Assembly (NCBI RefSeq): GCF_000392615.1
Contig: NZ_KB933398.1
Coordinates: 501,729 to 565,728, forward strand
From: Lysinibacillus sphaericus OT4b.31
GTDB lineage: Bacteria > Bacillota > Bacilli > Bacillales_A > Planococcaceae
Length of the DNA stretch: 64,000 nt
Direction: 5' to 3'
Shown: one piece after another, positions 47,287 through 56,990 of the stretch
Layout of the letters: every line of letters begins with the position of its first letter
How positions within the stretch are numbered: position 1 is the first letter of the stretch
The notes under the pieces: model-generated
Databases searched by the model: none
The model's input: only the letters and a program-made list of their open reading frames with translations
What the model was told of the DNA's origin: nothing
Translations under genes and position numbers: made by a program

Positions 47287-48009
47287 ATGCAGGCAACATT
47301 ATATATTGCACATGGTAGTCGGGTAAAAACTGGTGTGGAGCAAGCTGTTGCATTTCTTTTGCGGGTACAGCGAGAAGTTGATGTACCAATTCAAGAAATT
47401 TGTTTTTTAGAGCTAGCCGAACCAACCATCACGGAAGGCATAGCGAGCTGTATACAACGTGGAGCAACGGCCATTGCAATTATGCCGATTTTATTATTAG
47501 CCGCCCAGCATGCGAAATACGATATTCCCATAGAAATAGAAAAAGCGAAAATACAATATCCTACTGTTCGGTTTACATACGGTGAACCACTCGGTGTACA
47601 CGAACTATTAATAGACACACTACATGCACGTGTTTTAGATACTCAACGTCCTATAGAGCATGCAAGCGTTTTGCTCATAGGACGTGGTAGTAGCGATCCA
47701 GCAGTGAAGCTCGATTTAGCAAAAATTGCGACAAGGTTACGTGACAAATATGCATATGTAACTGTAGATACGTGTTTTTTATATGGAAGTAGTCCGACCT
47801 TTGAAGAGTGGTTACAGCAGAAGCAAGAAAACAACAACCGTGTATTTATTGTGCCATATTTATTATTTACCGGTATATTACGTCAGAGCATAGTGAAACG
47901 TTTGATGGATTATGAGGAAAAGAACGTTATTCTATGTGAAAGCTTAGGCTATGACGACAATGTGAGGAAAGTTTTAGTGGAACGTATTCATCAATTATTA
48001 CAACTTTAA
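47287..48009 (+). CDS. sirB: Sirohydrochlorin ferrochelatase SirB
   Basis: A 240-residue CbiX/SirB-type chelatase in two similar halves: LYIAHGSRVKTG with the metal His at the N-terminus, and PILLLAAQHAKYDIPIE. The second half has LLIGRGSSDP. It inserts iron into sirohydrochlorin to make siroheme. The precorrin-2 dehydrogenase gene (sirC/ylnF) that often follows is absent here. Confidence 0.93.
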   Translation: MQATLYIAHGSRVKTGVEQAVAFLLRVQREVDVPIQEICFLELAEPTITEGIASCIQRGATAIAIMPILLLAAQHAKYDIPIEIEKAKIQYPTVRFTYGEPLGVHELLIDTLHARVLDTQRPIEHASVLLIGRGSSDPAVKLDLAKIATRLRDKYAYVTVDTCFLYGSSPTFEEWLQQKQENNNRVFIVPYLLFTGILRQSIVKRLMDYEEKNVILCESLGYDDNVRKVLVERIHQLLQL

Positions 48010-48033
48010 AATTTAAGGGGAAGGTGTTTAATA

Positions 48034-48183
48034 ATGGTAGATAAAAGAGCGGAAAATGTAAATCTAGCATTAGATAATGTCCGACAATTCTTAAATACAG
48101 TGAACAACGGATCGATTACATTAATTGTACAAAATTCCTACGTGGTACAAATTGAAAAGAAAGAAAAAATACGTCTTAGATAA
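48034..48183 (+). CDS. yezD: YezD family small protein (DUF2292)
   Basis: A 49-residue protein, MVDKRAENVNLALDNVRQFL followed by NNGSITLIVQNSYVVQIEKK and a short basic end. The pattern G-S-I-x-L-x-V-x-x-x-x-V-x-Q-I-E matches the YezD/DUF2292 family, small proteins commonly encoded with sulfate assimilation genes. GGGGAAGGTG stands before the ATG. Role unknown. Confidence 0.88.
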   Translation: MVDKRAENVNLALDNVRQFLNTVNNGSITLIVQNSYVVQIEKKEKIRLR

Positions 48184-48213
48184 TTTTTAAAATTAATACG
48201 TGAGGTGGCAAAG

Positions 48214-50004
48214 TTGAAACTGCAAGTAATAAATAGTCCGTTTAGTGAGGAGCAGGTAAAGCTATTAAATGAGCTTCTTCCTAAATTAACAGTAGAACAG
48301 AAAATCTGGCTGAATGGTTATTTAAGTGCACCACAATCAGCCGAAAAGGTAATTGTTGAGGAATCATCACAAACAGTAGCTCCCATTACTAAAGAAGTAA
48401 CAATTTTATATGGTTCACAAACAGGAAATAGTCAAGGTTTAGCTGAAAAATATGCATCGATATTAAAAGACAAAGATGTTGAAGTATCCATCGCTTCCTT
48501 AGCGAGTTTTAAACCCAATAATTTAAAGAAAATAACGAATCTATTACTCGTTGTTAGTACGCATGGCGAGGGAGAGCCACCAGATCAGGCAATGCAGTTT
48601 TATGATTTCTTGCATAGTAAGCGAGCACCGAATTTAGAGCATCTTCATTATTCGGTGCTGGCATTAGGGGATAGCTCCTATGAATTTTTCTGTAAAACTG
48701 GTCAGGATTTCGATGAGCAGTTTGAGAAGTTAAGGGCAACACGTATCGCCCCACGTACAGACTGTGACTTAGATTATGATGAACCTGCAGCACAGTGGTT
48801 CGCAGCTGTTCAGCAGGAATTACTGCGAAGTACAGAAACAGTAATTAGTTCACAGCAAGGCCAAGTAGATACAAAGAGAACTAAATCTGCTTATTCTCGT
48901 AAAAATCCTTTTTATGCAGAAGTGCTAGAAAATCTAAATCTTAATGGGCGTGGTTCTAACAAAGAAACGTACCATGTGGAGCTTGCTATTGAAGGAGCCG
49001 ATTTTCATTTTGAGCCTGGCGATAGTATTGGGATTCAACCAGAAAATGATGAATCCTTAGTAGATGCATTATTAACAGCACTTCAATTAAATGCAGAGTC
49101 AAAGGTAACTGTATTTGAAGAGTCATTAACCTTAAAAGAGGCATTACAGAAAAAGCTAGAGATAACGGTTTTATCGAAACCTTTATTGCGAAAAATGGCT
49201 GCTTACACAACACATGAGGATTTTGTCGCTTTACTTGAAGATGACATCGCATGGAAGGACTATGTAAAGGGCCGTGATTTACTAGATATTGCGGGAGATT
49301 TCGCACCTTTTTCGTGGGAGGCACAACAATTCGTTGCCCTTCTACGTAAAATTCCTGCTCGTCTTTATTCAATTGCTAGTAGCCAAAAGGCAAATAGTGA
49401 TGAGGTGCATTTAACGATTGGTAAGGTAAGCTTTGAGAAGAATGGTCGGGAACGTCTTGGCGTTTGCTCAGGCAGTTTTACCGAGCGTATTCAAGTTGGT
49501 GATACAGTGCCAATTTATGTTCATAAAAACCAGAATTTTAGATTACCAGAACAAGAGGATACACCAATTATTATGATTGGTGCAGGTACAGGGATTGCCC
49601 CATATCGAGCATTTTTAGAGGAGCGTGAAGAGCTAGGTATAGAGGGTAAAGCATGGCTATTCTTTGGTGATCAACACTTTGTAACGGATTTTCTGTATCA
49701 AACAGATTGGCAACGCTGGTTAGTTTCAGGGACATTAACCAAAATGAATGTTGCTTTTTCGCGCGATACAGATAAAAAAGTATATGTGCAACATAAAATC
49801 GAAGAAAATGCGGAAGTCTTCTATGAGTGGCTTGAGCAGGGGGCTGTGATTTATGTGTGCGGCGATGATAAGTCAATGGCGACGGATGTTGATCAAACAT
49901 TACATCGCATAATTGAACAGCAAGGGCAAAAAACGGCTGAAGAAGCAAAAGCCTTTGTAAAAGAATTAAAACAACAAAAACGCTACCAACGTGACGTTTA
50001 TTAA
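48214..50004 (+). CDS. cysJ: NADPH-sulfite reductase flavoprotein alpha subunit
   Basis: About 596 residues. Flavodoxin domain (LYGSQTGNSQG, VSTHGEGEPPD, LALGDSSYEFF), then FAD domain (RLYSIASS, GVCSGSFTERI) and NADPH domain (MIGAGTGIAPYRAFLEER, VYVCGDDKSMA). It passes electrons from NADPH to CysI. TTG 48214 gives MKLQVINSPFSEEQ, the usual CysJ start, with GAGGTGG 5 nt before; GTG 48205 overlaps that site. Confidence 0.96.
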   Translation: MKLQVINSPFSEEQVKLLNELLPKLTVEQKIWLNGYLSAPQSAEKVIVEESSQTVAPITKEVTILYGSQTGNSQGLAEKYASILKDKDVEVSIASLASFKPNNLKKITNLLLVVSTHGEGEPPDQAMQFYDFLHSKRAPNLEHLHYSVLALGDSSYEFFCKTGQDFDEQFEKLRATRIAPRTDCDLDYDEPAAQWFAAVQQELLRSTETVISSQQGQVDTKRTKSAYSRKNPFYAEVLENLNLNGRGSNKETYHVELAIEGADFHFEPGDSIGIQPENDESLVDALLTALQLNAESKVTVFEESLTLKEALQKKLEITVLSKPLLRKMAAYTTHEDFVALLEDDIAWKDYVKGRDLLDIAGDFAPFSWEAQQFVALLRKIPARLYSIASSQKANSDEVHLTIGKVSFEKNGRERLGVCSGSFTERIQVGDTVPIYVHKNQNFRLPEQEDTPIIMIGAGTGIAPYRAFLEEREELGIEGKAWLFFGDQHFVTDFLYQTDWQRWLVSGTLTKMNVAFSRDTDKKVYVQHKIEENAEVFYEWLEQGAVIYVCGDDKSMATDVDQTLHRIIEQQGQKTAEEAKAFVKELKQQKRYQRDVY

Positions 50005-50016
50005 GGAGCGATAAGA

Positions 50017-51738
50017 ATGAAAAAAAAAATTGTGTTGCCACCTCAATCGGGTACACCTAGTGATGTAGAGCGTATTAAAACAGAAAGCAATTATCTGCGT
50101 GGTTCCCTTGAACAAACAATGAATGACCCATTAAGTTCTGGAATTCCAGAAGATGATAATCGCCTGATGAAGTTCCATGGTAGTTACTTACAAGATGATC
50201 GTGATCTTCGAAATGAACGTCAACGTCAAAAACTTGAGCCTGCTTATCAATTTATGGTGCGTGTCCGTACACCAGGTGGAGCAGCAACATCAGCACAATG
50301 GCTTGTAATGGATGAAATGGCTAGAAAATATGGTAATGGGTCATTAAAATTAACAACACGCCAAGCGTTCCAAGTGCACGGTATTTTAAAATGGAATGTT
50401 AAAAAATATATGCAGGAAATCAATGATGTACTATTGGATTCCCTCGCTGCTTGTGGGGATGTCAATCGAAATGTAATGTGTAATGTCAATCCAAATCAAT
50501 CAGCATTACACGAGGAAATTTACAACTGGTCCGCAAAACTAAGTGAACATTTATTGCCAAGAACACGCGCTTACCATGAACTATGGCTAGATGGGGAAAA
50601 GGTGGTCGATAGTCAGGACGATGAAATCGAGCCAATTTATGGGGCGCAATATTTGCCACGTAAATTTAAAATAGGCATTGCTATTCCACCGAGTAATGAT
50701 GTTGATGTTTACTCTCAGGACATTGGCCTTATCGCAATTGTTGAAGAAGAACAATTAGTGGGCTTTAACGTAGCAGTCGGCGGAGGTATGGGAATGACGC
50801 ATGGGGATCATGCAACATATCCACAACTTGCACGTGTCATTGGGTTTATTACCCCCGATAAGTTACTTGAAACTGCTGAGAAAATTATTACGATTCAACG
50901 GGACTATGGGAATCGTTCGGAGCGTAAAAATGCGCGCTTTAAATACACAATTGACGCTCGAGGTCTTGAATGGTTTAATACAGAATTACATCGTCGTCTT
51001 GGTTGGGAAATGCAACAGGCGCGCCCATTTATCTTTGAACGTACAGGTGATGAATTCGGTTGGATTAAAGGGGCAGACGACAATTGGCATTACACATTAT
51101 TCATTCAAAATGGTCGCATTAAAGATTTTGAGGATTATCAATTGTTAATGGGCTTACGCGAAATTGCAAAAGTGCATACAGGTGATTTCCGTTTAACGCC
51201 AAATCAGAATTTAATGATTGGCAATGTAGCACCACAGAAGAAGAAAGCAATTGCCGCACTTATTGAGCAATATAAGCTAACAGATGGCGCATACTATTCA
51301 GCGCTACGTCGCAATTCGATTGCCTGTGTTTCTTTACCTACTTGTGGTTTAGCGATGGCGGAGGCAGAACGTTATTTACCTGCACTCATTACGAAAATCG
51401 ATACAATTATCGATGAAGTAGGCCTCCATGACACAGAAATCGTCATCCGTATGTCGGGCTGTCCAAATGGGTGCTCCCGTGCCGCTATGGGCGAAATAGG
51501 CTTTATCGGTAAAGGACCTGGAAAATATAATATGTATCTAGGTGCAAGCTTTACAGGTAATCGCTTAAACAAAATTTACCGTGAAAATATCGGAGAAGAA
51601 GAAATTTTAGCAGAGCTTCGTCCTATACTTTTACATTATGCTAAAGATCGTTTAGAAGGCGAGCATTTTGGTGATTTCGTTATCCGTCTAGGCTATGTAG
51701 AAGCTGTATTTGACGGCCGACAATTCCATAATAGTTAA
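50017..51738 (+). CDS. cysI: Sulfite reductase hemoprotein beta subunit
   Basis: A 573-residue siroheme/4Fe-4S enzyme reducing sulfite to sulfide with six electrons. Substrate-site arginines lie in VRTPGG and TTRQAFQ, and the cluster cysteines in [15 protein letters not shown] and [11 protein letters not shown] (C-x3-C with shared siroheme ligand). Last gene of the cobA operon, 12 nt after cysJ. Confidence 0.96.
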   Translation: MKKKIVLPPQSGTPSDVERIKTESNYLRGSLEQTMNDPLSSGIPEDDNRLMKFHGSYLQDDRDLRNERQRQKLEPAYQFMVRVRTPGGAATSAQWLVMDEMARKYGNGSLKLTTRQAFQVHGILKWNVKKYMQEINDVLLDSLAACGDVNRNVMCNVNPNQSALHEEIYNWSAKLSEHLLPRTRAYHELWLDGEKVVDSQDDEIEPIYGAQYLPRKFKIGIAIPPSNDVDVYSQDIGLIAIVEEEQLVGFNVAVGGGMGMTHGDHATYPQLARVIGFITPDKLLETAEKIITIQRDYGNRSERKNARFKYTIDARGLEWFNTELHRRLGWEMQQARPFIFERTGDEFGWIKGADDNWHYTLFIQNGRIKDFEDYQLLMGLREIAKVHTGDFRLTPNQNLMIGNVAPQKKKAIAALIEQYKLTDGAYYSALRRNSIACVSLPTCGLAMAEAERYLPALITKIDTIIDEVGLHDTEIVIRMSGCPNGCSRAAMGEIGFIGKGPGKYNMYLGASFTGNRLNKIYRENIGEEEILAELRPILLHYAKDRLEGEHFGDFVIRLGYVEAVFDGRQFHNS

Positions 51739-51856
51739 GGGGGAAATTAAGGCTACTACGCAGAAAATTTGATTTTTTGTATAGTGGTTTCTACTGTATC
51801 TTTTCAAAAAGATTAATCATTTTAAAGTAATAAAATAATTTATAATAAAGCTTGAT

Positions 51857-51894
51857 AAAAATCACCTCTTTGGTTTTCCTTTGAGGTGATTTTT
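51857..51894 (+). terminator. Terminator after cysI
   Basis: Stem AAAAATCACCTC / GAGGTGATTTTT with a 14-nt loop, T5. Confidence 0.9.
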
Positions 51895-51899
51895 AATTT

Positions 51900-52034
51900 A
51901 TATAGAACCACGGGATTAACACATGGACGATCACGTGGTGAATATAAGTTTTCGACTAAATGGCCTTCAGGCACCATTTGGTCAATTGTCAGTATTTCTA
52001 ATGGATGTCGTTCATGATTACTATTTTTCGTCAT
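51900..52034 (-). pseudogene. IS1182-family transposase, N-terminal fragment
   Basis: On the minus strand: MTKNSNHERHPLEILTIDQM, then VPEGHLVENLYSPRDRPCVN and PVVLYKLK. This is the opening of an IS1182/IS4-like transposase (LEILTIDQLVPxDHLV ... RPSIDPVVLIK) with about 20 residues deleted between HLV and NLYS. No further transposase sequence follows, so it is a dead scrap. Confidence 0.8.
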
Positions 52035-52058
52035 CCTATCCATCACCTCAATCATTTA

Positions 52059-52262
52059 GTTGATTGGAGCGCAGGTGGCGACTTCTGCGGGAATAGCATG
52101 AGCGAAAAGGCCCCGCAGAAGCGTAGCGACGAGGAGACTGAAGCCATCCCGCGAAAAGCGTCCGCCGTAGTGGAAATCAACGGGTTCATATAGAGTCTTC
52201 TATTTGAAAAGAAAAAAACTGTAAACAAACTCAATTATTTTTTGAGTTTGTCTACAGTCTGG
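52059..52262 (+). repeat. MITE-like GC-rich interspersed repeat, copy 2
   Basis: AGTTGATTGGAGCG ... GTGGAAATCAACGGG, then CTATTTGAAAAGAAA and a terminator-like pair around GAGTTTGTCTACAG. Longest copy in the window, with an extra inner part containing CTTCTGCGGG / CCCCGCAGAAG that can fold back. The ends GTTGATT / AATCAAC are inverted. Confidence 0.87.
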
Positions 52263-52293
52263 GGCTGTCGAGAGACAAATGATTCCCTTCTTT

Positions 52294-53364
52294 TTAAATG
52301 GAGAAATCCTCAGGGACAAATACTTTTAATTGTTTTGGTTTTACAAAAACAGAGTCTCCAACTTTGAGCCGAAGGGTATGGAATTGTTCCTTTGAAAGCT
52401 CTGCCTCTAAGTATTCATCCATATCCTCACGGCGTAACTCAATCTGTACGATTGGACCGAGTAAATGAATATGGCTTACTGTGGCAGGAACAGTACCTGA
52501 TACAGCTGTTTGTTCAATTTGAATATCGTGTGGACGGACGTAGCCTACTGCATCTTCTTGTGTATGAGCATGTGAGTCAGGCACATCAATAGTAAATTCG
52601 CCGTATGTAAGTTTACCGTTATGTAAACGCCCTTTGAAAAGATTGACATTCCCTAAAAAATCATACACAAATGGACTTTTTGGATGGGTGTATACTTCAT
52701 CTGGACTACCGATTTGCTCGATTTGTCCGTTATTCATCACGACGATGCGATCTGCAACATCAAGTGCTTCTTCTTGGTCATGTGTCACAAATATACTCGT
52801 AATGTGGAACTCATCATGAAGTTTTCGTAACCATCGCCGTAATTCCTTACGTACCTTGGCATCGAGTGCACCGAATGGTTCATCTAAGAGTAATACCTTA
52901 GGCTCGACTGCAAGTGCTCTGGCAAGTGCTACACGCTGCCGCTGCCCTCCTGAAAGCTGTGTTGGATAACGGCCTGCAAAATTTTCGAGCTTTACGAGTT
53001 GTAATAGCTCCATTACTTTTTCCTTAATCTTTTCCTTGCTAGGCCTTGTTTTTCGAGGACGAACTTTAAGTCCATAAGCGACATTATCAAATACCGTCAT
53101 ATGGCGAAATAGTGCGTAATGCTGGAAAACGAAACCAACGTTACGCTCCTTTGGATGACGATTCGTAATGGTTTGGCCGTCAAATAAAATGTCACCGACA
53201 TCAGAAGTTTCAAGCCCCGCAATAACACGTAGTAGAGAAGTTTTGCCAGAGCCAGAAGGACCGAGTAAAGCGATTAGCTCCCCAGATTGGATATCGATGG
53301 ATACATCTTTTAAAGCCTGAAAAGAACCAAATCTTTTTGAAACATTTTGAATTTGGATGCTCAT
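52294..53364 (-). CDS. cysA: Sulfate ABC transporter ATPase CysA
   Basis: A 356-residue importer ATPase: Walker [12 protein letters not shown], signature [15 protein letters not shown], Walker [12 protein letters not shown], and a C-terminal TOBE-like domain (about 240-350) of the sulfate/molybdate type. It drives CysT-CysW. ATG 53364 follows GGAGGG; the ORF to 53406 runs into the cysW end. Confidence 0.95.
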   Translation of the reverse strand: MSIQIQNVSKRFGSFQALKDVSIDIQSGELIALLGPSGSGKTSLLRVIAGLETSDVGDILFDGQTITNRHPKERNVGFVFQHYALFRHMTVFDNVAYGLKVRPRKTRPSKEKIKEKVMELLQLVKLENFAGRYPTQLSGGQRQRVALARALAVEPKVLLLDEPFGALDAKVRKELRRWLRKLHDEFHITSIFVTHDQEEALDVADRIVVMNNGQIEQIGSPDEVYTHPKSPFVYDFLGNVNLFKGRLHNGKLTYGEFTIDVPDSHAHTQEDAVGYVRPHDIQIEQTAVSGTVPATVSHIHLLGPIVQIELRREDMDEYLEAELSKEQFHTLRLKVGDSVFVKPKQLKVFVPEDFSI

Positions 53365-53380
53365 GCAGGTAATCCCTCCA

Positions 53381-53500
53381 TTAAACTGATTTTGATTTCC
53401 AAGCAACGATATCTTTGATAATGAGCGTTACAATAGCAATCACACTCATGAGTGAAGCGACAGCAAAGGCTGCTGAGAATTGATATTCATTGTATAAAAT
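53381..53500 (-). other. Frameshifted 3' end of cysW
   Basis: In the -1 frame relative to the cysW ORF this encodes [20 protein letters not shown] and a last membrane helix ending [11 protein letters not shown], stop at 53381. This is the normal CysW C-terminus. One base is missing in the run around 53496-53501 (GAATTTTA where GAAATTTTA is expected). Confidence 0.88.
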
Positions 53501-54255
53501 TCGATATGGAGTGGCATCGTATTCGTCATACCACGAATATGCCCAGAGACAACGGAGACAGCGCCGAATTCACCAATGGCACGTGCATTACATAAAATCA
53601 GACCATAAAACAGACCCCATTTTATATTTGGCAGTGTGACATACCAAAATGTTTTAAAGCCATTTGCACCGAGTGAAATAGAGGCCTCTTCTTCAGATGT
53701 TCCTTGTGCCTGCATAAGTGGAATGAGCTCCCGGGCAACAAAAGGCAAAGTCACAAAAATTGTAGCCAGTACAATACCGGGCAAAGCGAAAACGATTTTA
53801 ATGTCATTGGCAAATAACCAATCACCGAACAAGCCTTGCGCACCAAATAATAAAATAAAGACAAGACCTGCAATAACAGGAGACACTGCAAACGGTAAAT
53901 CAACAAGTGTCAGCAGAAGATTTTTGCCTTTAAAATTAAATTTTGTTAGTGCCCAAGCAGCAATTACACCAAAAATCGCATTTAAGGGAACGGCTATTGC
54001 TACGACTATCAGTGTCAGCTTGATGGCAGATAAAGCATCTGCATGCGTGATGGCAGCAAAATAAACATCTGCCCCTTTTTGAAAGGCAGTAATAAAAATT
54101 GAAACGAGAGGTAACACGATAAACAATGCTAAAAAGGCCAGTGCAATAAATGTCAAACTGTACTGAATAAAACGTGGTTCTTGCAAGGCGGCAGGTTTTG
54201 CAGCGGCCGTATTTTTTTGAGGAGCAACCTGCTCAATTGAAGTAGAATGGTCCAT
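53446..54255 (-). CDS. cysW: Sulfate ABC transporter permease CysW, C-terminally frameshifted
   Basis: BPD-type inner-membrane permease with the expected membrane segments and the EAA loop ([19 protein letters not shown]). Start ATG 54255 follows GGAGGAA; the ORF to 54297 lies in cysT. After PLHIEF the frame departs from the family and ends after 13 odd residues at 53446. The true C-terminus is intact in the next frame (53381-53500). The last membrane helix would be lost unless the shift is a sequencing error or is bypassed. Confidence 0.9.
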   Translation of the reverse strand: MDHSTSIEQVAPQKNTAAAKPAALQEPRFIQYSLTFIALAFLALFIVLPLVSIFITAFQKGADVYFAAITHADALSAIKLTLIVVAIAVPLNAIFGVIAAWALTKFNFKGKNLLLTLVDLPFAVSPVIAGLVFILLFGAQGLFGDWLFANDIKIVFALPGIVLATIFVTLPFVARELIPLMQAQGTSEEEASISLGANGFKTFWYVTLPNIKWGLFYGLILCNARAIGEFGAVSVVSGHIRGMTNTMPLHIEFYTMNINSQQPLLSLHS

Positions 54256-54266
54256 TAAAATTCCTC

Positions 54267-55100
54267 CTAATGTACAAAGCGACGATTTGCCAGCCATTGT
54301 ATAAGATTAATGGTGAATAATAGGACGAAGGAAGTGACAAGCATTACGACAGCAATAGCAGTAGCACCTGCATAATCATATTGTTCAAGCTTCGTCATAA
54401 TGATTAATGGTGTTATTTCGGTTTTCATCGGCATATTTCCAGCGATAAAAACAACCGATCCATATTCCCCTAATGCACGTGCGAAGGCTAAAGAAAAGCC
54501 TGTTAAAATTGCAGGTACAAGTTCTGGAAAAATAACTTTGCTAAATGTTTGAAGACGTGTTGCACCAAGACTTGCTGAAGCTTCCTCAACTTCTGCACTA
54601 ATATTTTGCAATACCGGTTGCACCGTACGTACAACGAAGGGTAACCCGATAAATGTCAGGGCGATAATAATTCCAAGAGGGGTAAAGGCAATTTTAAAAT
54701 CAAAAAACTGACCAATCCAGCCATTTGGTGCATATAGAGAAGTTAAAGCAATCCCCGCAACAGCGGTCGGTAAGGCAAATGGTAAATCTACTAGTCCGTC
54801 AATAATGCGTTTGAACGGAAAGTGATAGCGTACAAGCACCCAAGCGATAATTGTGCCGAATAAAACATTGAGTAAACCAGCAGCGAGCGCTGTGCCGAAG
54901 CTTAGCTTATAGGAGGCAATGGCACGTGGATTGCTCACGATACTGACAAACTCTGCCCAACTTAAGGACATGGTATGAAAAAAAATCATTGCTAGTGGCA
55001 AGAGAACAAGTAAGCTCACGTATAACATCGTATAACCAAGAGAAAGATGGAAGCCTGGAATTACACGGGCTGGCTTCTTTTTTAATGTTAGGCTATTCAT
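54267..55100 (-). CDS. cysT: Sulfate ABC transporter permease CysT
   Basis: A 277-residue BPD permease, six membrane segments, EAA motif [21 protein letters not shown], family traits [17 protein letters not shown] and [12 protein letters not shown]. It forms the channel with CysW. GGAGGC before the ATG at 55100. Confidence 0.95.
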   Translation of the reverse strand: MNSLTLKKKPARVIPGFHLSLGYTMLYVSLLVLLPLAMIFFHTMSLSWAEFVSIVSNPRAIASYKLSFGTALAAGLLNVLFGTIIAWVLVRYHFPFKRIIDGLVDLPFALPTAVAGIALTSLYAPNGWIGQFFDFKIAFTPLGIIIALTFIGLPFVVRTVQPVLQNISAEVEEASASLGATRLQTFSKVIFPELVPAILTGFSLAFARALGEYGSVVFIAGNMPMKTEITPLIIMTKLEQYDYAGATAIAVVMLVTSFVLLFTINLIQWLANRRFVH

Positions 55101-55111
55101 GAAAAGCCTCC

Positions 55112-56164
55112 TTATTGTGGCACGTAAATTTCATCGAATGTTCCACCATCTTTAAAATGTGTGGATTGTGCTTTTTCCCACCCGCCAAAGTCTTCAATCG
55201 AAATGAGTTCAAGGGTAGGGAATTGATCTTGGTATTTGGCAAGTATGTCAGCATTACGTGGACGATAGTAATTTTTAGCTGCAATTTCTTGCCCAATATC
55301 ACTATACAAATGTTTTAAATATGCCTCTGCAACTTCGCGAGTCCCTTTTTTATCTACATTTTTATCGACGATTGCAACAGGTGGCTCTGCTAAAATACTT
55401 AACGATGGTGTGATGATTTCAAATTCGTCTTTACCTAACTCATTCAACGATAAATAGGCCTCGTTCTCCCAAGCGATTAAGACATCGCCAATTTCACGTT
55501 CAACAAAAGTAGTTGTTGAGCCACGTGCACCAGAATCTAGAACCTCTACATTGCTATAGAGTGCCGTCATAAATTCTTTTACCTTCGCTTCATCATTGTG
55601 ATACAGCTTAGCAGCATAAGCCCAAGCGGCTAAGTAATTCCAACGGGCTCCACCGGATGTTTTAGGGTTTGGCGTTATAACGGATACATCGTCTTTCGTT
55701 AGATCTTGCCAATCTTGAATGCCCTTTGGATTCCCTTTACGTACTAAAAAAACAATCGTCGAAGTGTACGGTGTAGAATTACTTTCAAATTCTGTTTGCC
55801 ACTCTGTGTTTAGTAACTCACGCGTTTGTGCAATTTCATCAATATCGTAGGCAAGAGCTAGTGTGACTACATCAGCTTCAAGTCCATCAATTACTGCACG
55901 CCCCTGCTTGCCAGAACCACCATGCGATTGTTGTATCGTCACAACCTGACCCGTTTCATCTTTCCATTTAGCCATAAAATCATTGTTGAATTCTTGATAA
56001 AGCTCGCGTGTCGGATCATAGGAAACATTTAATAATTCAACAGATTTTTTTGCACCCGCATCATTTGCATCTTGGTCAGAGGGACTATTACTGCACCCTG
56101 TTAACGCCAGTGTTAACGCAGTTAATAGGGTGAACGTTTGAAAAATATGTTGTCTTTTCCTCAT
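55112..56164 (-). CDS. sbp: Sulfate-binding lipoprotein Sbp
   Basis: A 350-residue binding protein anchored by a lipobox (LTGC; cysteine about residue 23). Body motifs of the sulfate-binding family: [54 protein letters not shown] 56164 follows AAGGAGAG. First gene of sbp-cysT-cysW-cysA on the minus strand. Confidence 0.95.
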   Translation of the reverse strand: MRKRQHIFQTFTLLTALTLALTGCSNSPSDQDANDAGAKKSVELLNVSYDPTRELYQEFNNDFMAKWKDETGQVVTIQQSHGGSGKQGRAVIDGLEADVVTLALAYDIDEIAQTRELLNTEWQTEFESNSTPYTSTIVFLVRKGNPKGIQDWQDLTKDDVSVITPNPKTSGGARWNYLAAWAYAAKLYHNDEAKVKEFMTALYSNVEVLDSGARGSTTTFVEREIGDVLIAWENEAYLSLNELGKDEFEIITPSLSILAEPPVAIVDKNVDKKGTREVAEAYLKHLYSDIGQEIAAKNYYRPRNADILAKYQDQFPTLELISIEDFGGWEKAQSTHFKDGGTFDEIYVPQ

Positions 56165-56194
56165 AAAGTATCTCTCCTTTTTTGTCGAAAAACG

Positions 56195-56241
56195 CAAAAG
56201 ACCATCTCTCAAAGTTACAGTAGTAGTTTGAGTAGATGGCC
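56195..56241 (-). terminator. Leader terminator (attenuator) of sbp operon
   Basis: Minus strand: GGCCATCT with CTCAAA, loop of about 13 nt, TTTGAG with AGATGGTC, then TTTT GCG TTTTT. The 5' strand begins with the GGC that closes the conserved hairpin. Confidence 0.8.
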
Positions 56242-56260
56242 TTCAGATTTTCTGATCAGC
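56239..56260 (-). promoter_or_regulatory. Conserved sulfur-operon leader hairpin, copy 3
   Basis: Minus strand: GCTG-A-TCAG, loop AAAAT, CTGA-A-GGC. The upper stem is UCAG/CUGA where the other copies have CUAG/CUAG, so both strands changed together and pairing is kept. Preceded by AAATAAAAA as in copies 1 and 2. Confidence 0.75.
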
Positions 56261-56296
56261 TTTTTATTTGTTTTGTTTGTCTTCAATCATAGTTAT

Positions 56297-56325
56297 ACAT
56301 TAAGCATATATTTCCTATTAGTCAA
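56297..56325 (-). promoter_or_regulatory. Promoter of sbp operon with inverted repeat
   Basis: Minus strand: TTGACT (56325-56320), 17 bp, weak -10 TAATGT (56302-56297). The -35 lies between ATTCC (56333-56329) and GGAAAT (56315-56310), an inverted pair that recalls CymR-type operators. Confidence 0.55.
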
Positions 56326-56603
56326 CAAGGAATTATAAAAATAAAAAGTGATTTAAAATTGATGAATTATTGGCAAGCACAATAATAATCGTTAATTGTT
56401 TAATTGGAGTAATAATTCGATTGGTTTTTAATTTCATAAAGTATTATACATTCTTAATTTGTAATTATTTGGGCATAAAGGTTAAAGAAGTGAGGTGATA
56501 TGTAGCAAAAGACAGCTATCATGAATAAAATATTCGTAAACTTATTAGTTGGTACATCGTATAAGAACGAAAAGGATTAGAATGCTTTAATTTTTTTTAG
56601 AAA

Positions 56604-56639
56604 ACCTAGTTGACTACTAGGTGAAATATAGTATATATT
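56604..56639 (+). promoter_or_regulatory. Promoter of cysH operon with inverted repeat
   Basis: TTGACT (56610-56615), 18 bp, TATATT (56634-56639). The -35 sits inside ACCTAGT (56604-56610) / ACTAGGT (56616-56622), a likely repressor site. Confidence 0.7.
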
Positions 56640-56702
56640 GGATTATATTAAATGTGATCGTTGTATGAGGTGTAGATGACCAGTACACAATCACCAATAA
56701 AA

Positions 56703-56724
56703 GCTGGCTAGTCAAACTAGAGGC
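56703..56724 (+). promoter_or_regulatory. Conserved sulfur-operon leader hairpin, copy 2
   Basis: GCTG-G-CTAG, loop TCAAA, CTAG-A-GGC. Same architecture as copies 1 and 3. Its last bases AGGC begin the terminator at 56721. Confidence 0.75.
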
Positions 56725-56778
56725 GTTTTAACGTAGGCAAGTAGTATTTTTGTGCCTGTTGTTAGAACGCCTTTTTTT
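56721..56778 (+). terminator. Leader terminator (attenuator) of cysH operon
   Basis: Outer stem AGGCGTTTTAAC (56721-56732) / GTTAGAACGCCT (56761-56772), one wobble, an inner TAGGCA/TGCCTG part, T7 at the end. It lies 220 nt before cysH. Confidence 0.88.
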
Positions 56779-56990
56779 ATGTTGATTTAGCAGGCGTTCA
56801 GTTGCTAACTGGTAATAAGAAAAGCTTTGGCTAAGTAAGTCGTTCGGTGGTTTTACTGAAATATTCCATATCGTGTAGGCCAAAGTACAGTTTAAATTTG
56901 TACATATGTTTTTCTGCACGAAAAGGAATGAAGACAAGGCGACTGGTATCATTACGCCGTGGCGTAATTGATTTTTATGAGGGGGATTAC

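Larger units (their letters stand above)
51739..52293. other. Gene-free region: terminator, transposase scrap, repeat
   Basis: Between convergent cysI and cysA. It contains the cysI terminator (51857-51894), an N-terminal transposase fragment (51900-52034, minus) and repeat copy 2 (52059-52262). The hairpin at its right end (CTGTAAACAAACTCAA, then TTGAGTTTGTCTACAG) probably ends the cysA transcript. Confidence 0.75.
56165..56990. other. Divergent control region between sbp and cysH operons
   Basis: An 826-nt region holding two back-to-back promoters, each followed by the conserved leader hairpin and terminator. The part 56340-56600 shows nothing distinctive. The part 56780-56990, between the attenuator and the cysH ribosome site, is a long leader without evident gene. 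Confidence 0.8.

Noticed and set aside
56847..56990. N-terminal extension of CysH
   Set aside because: Not part of the family, cysteine-rich nonsense, and the ATG at 56991 has its own GAGGGGG site.
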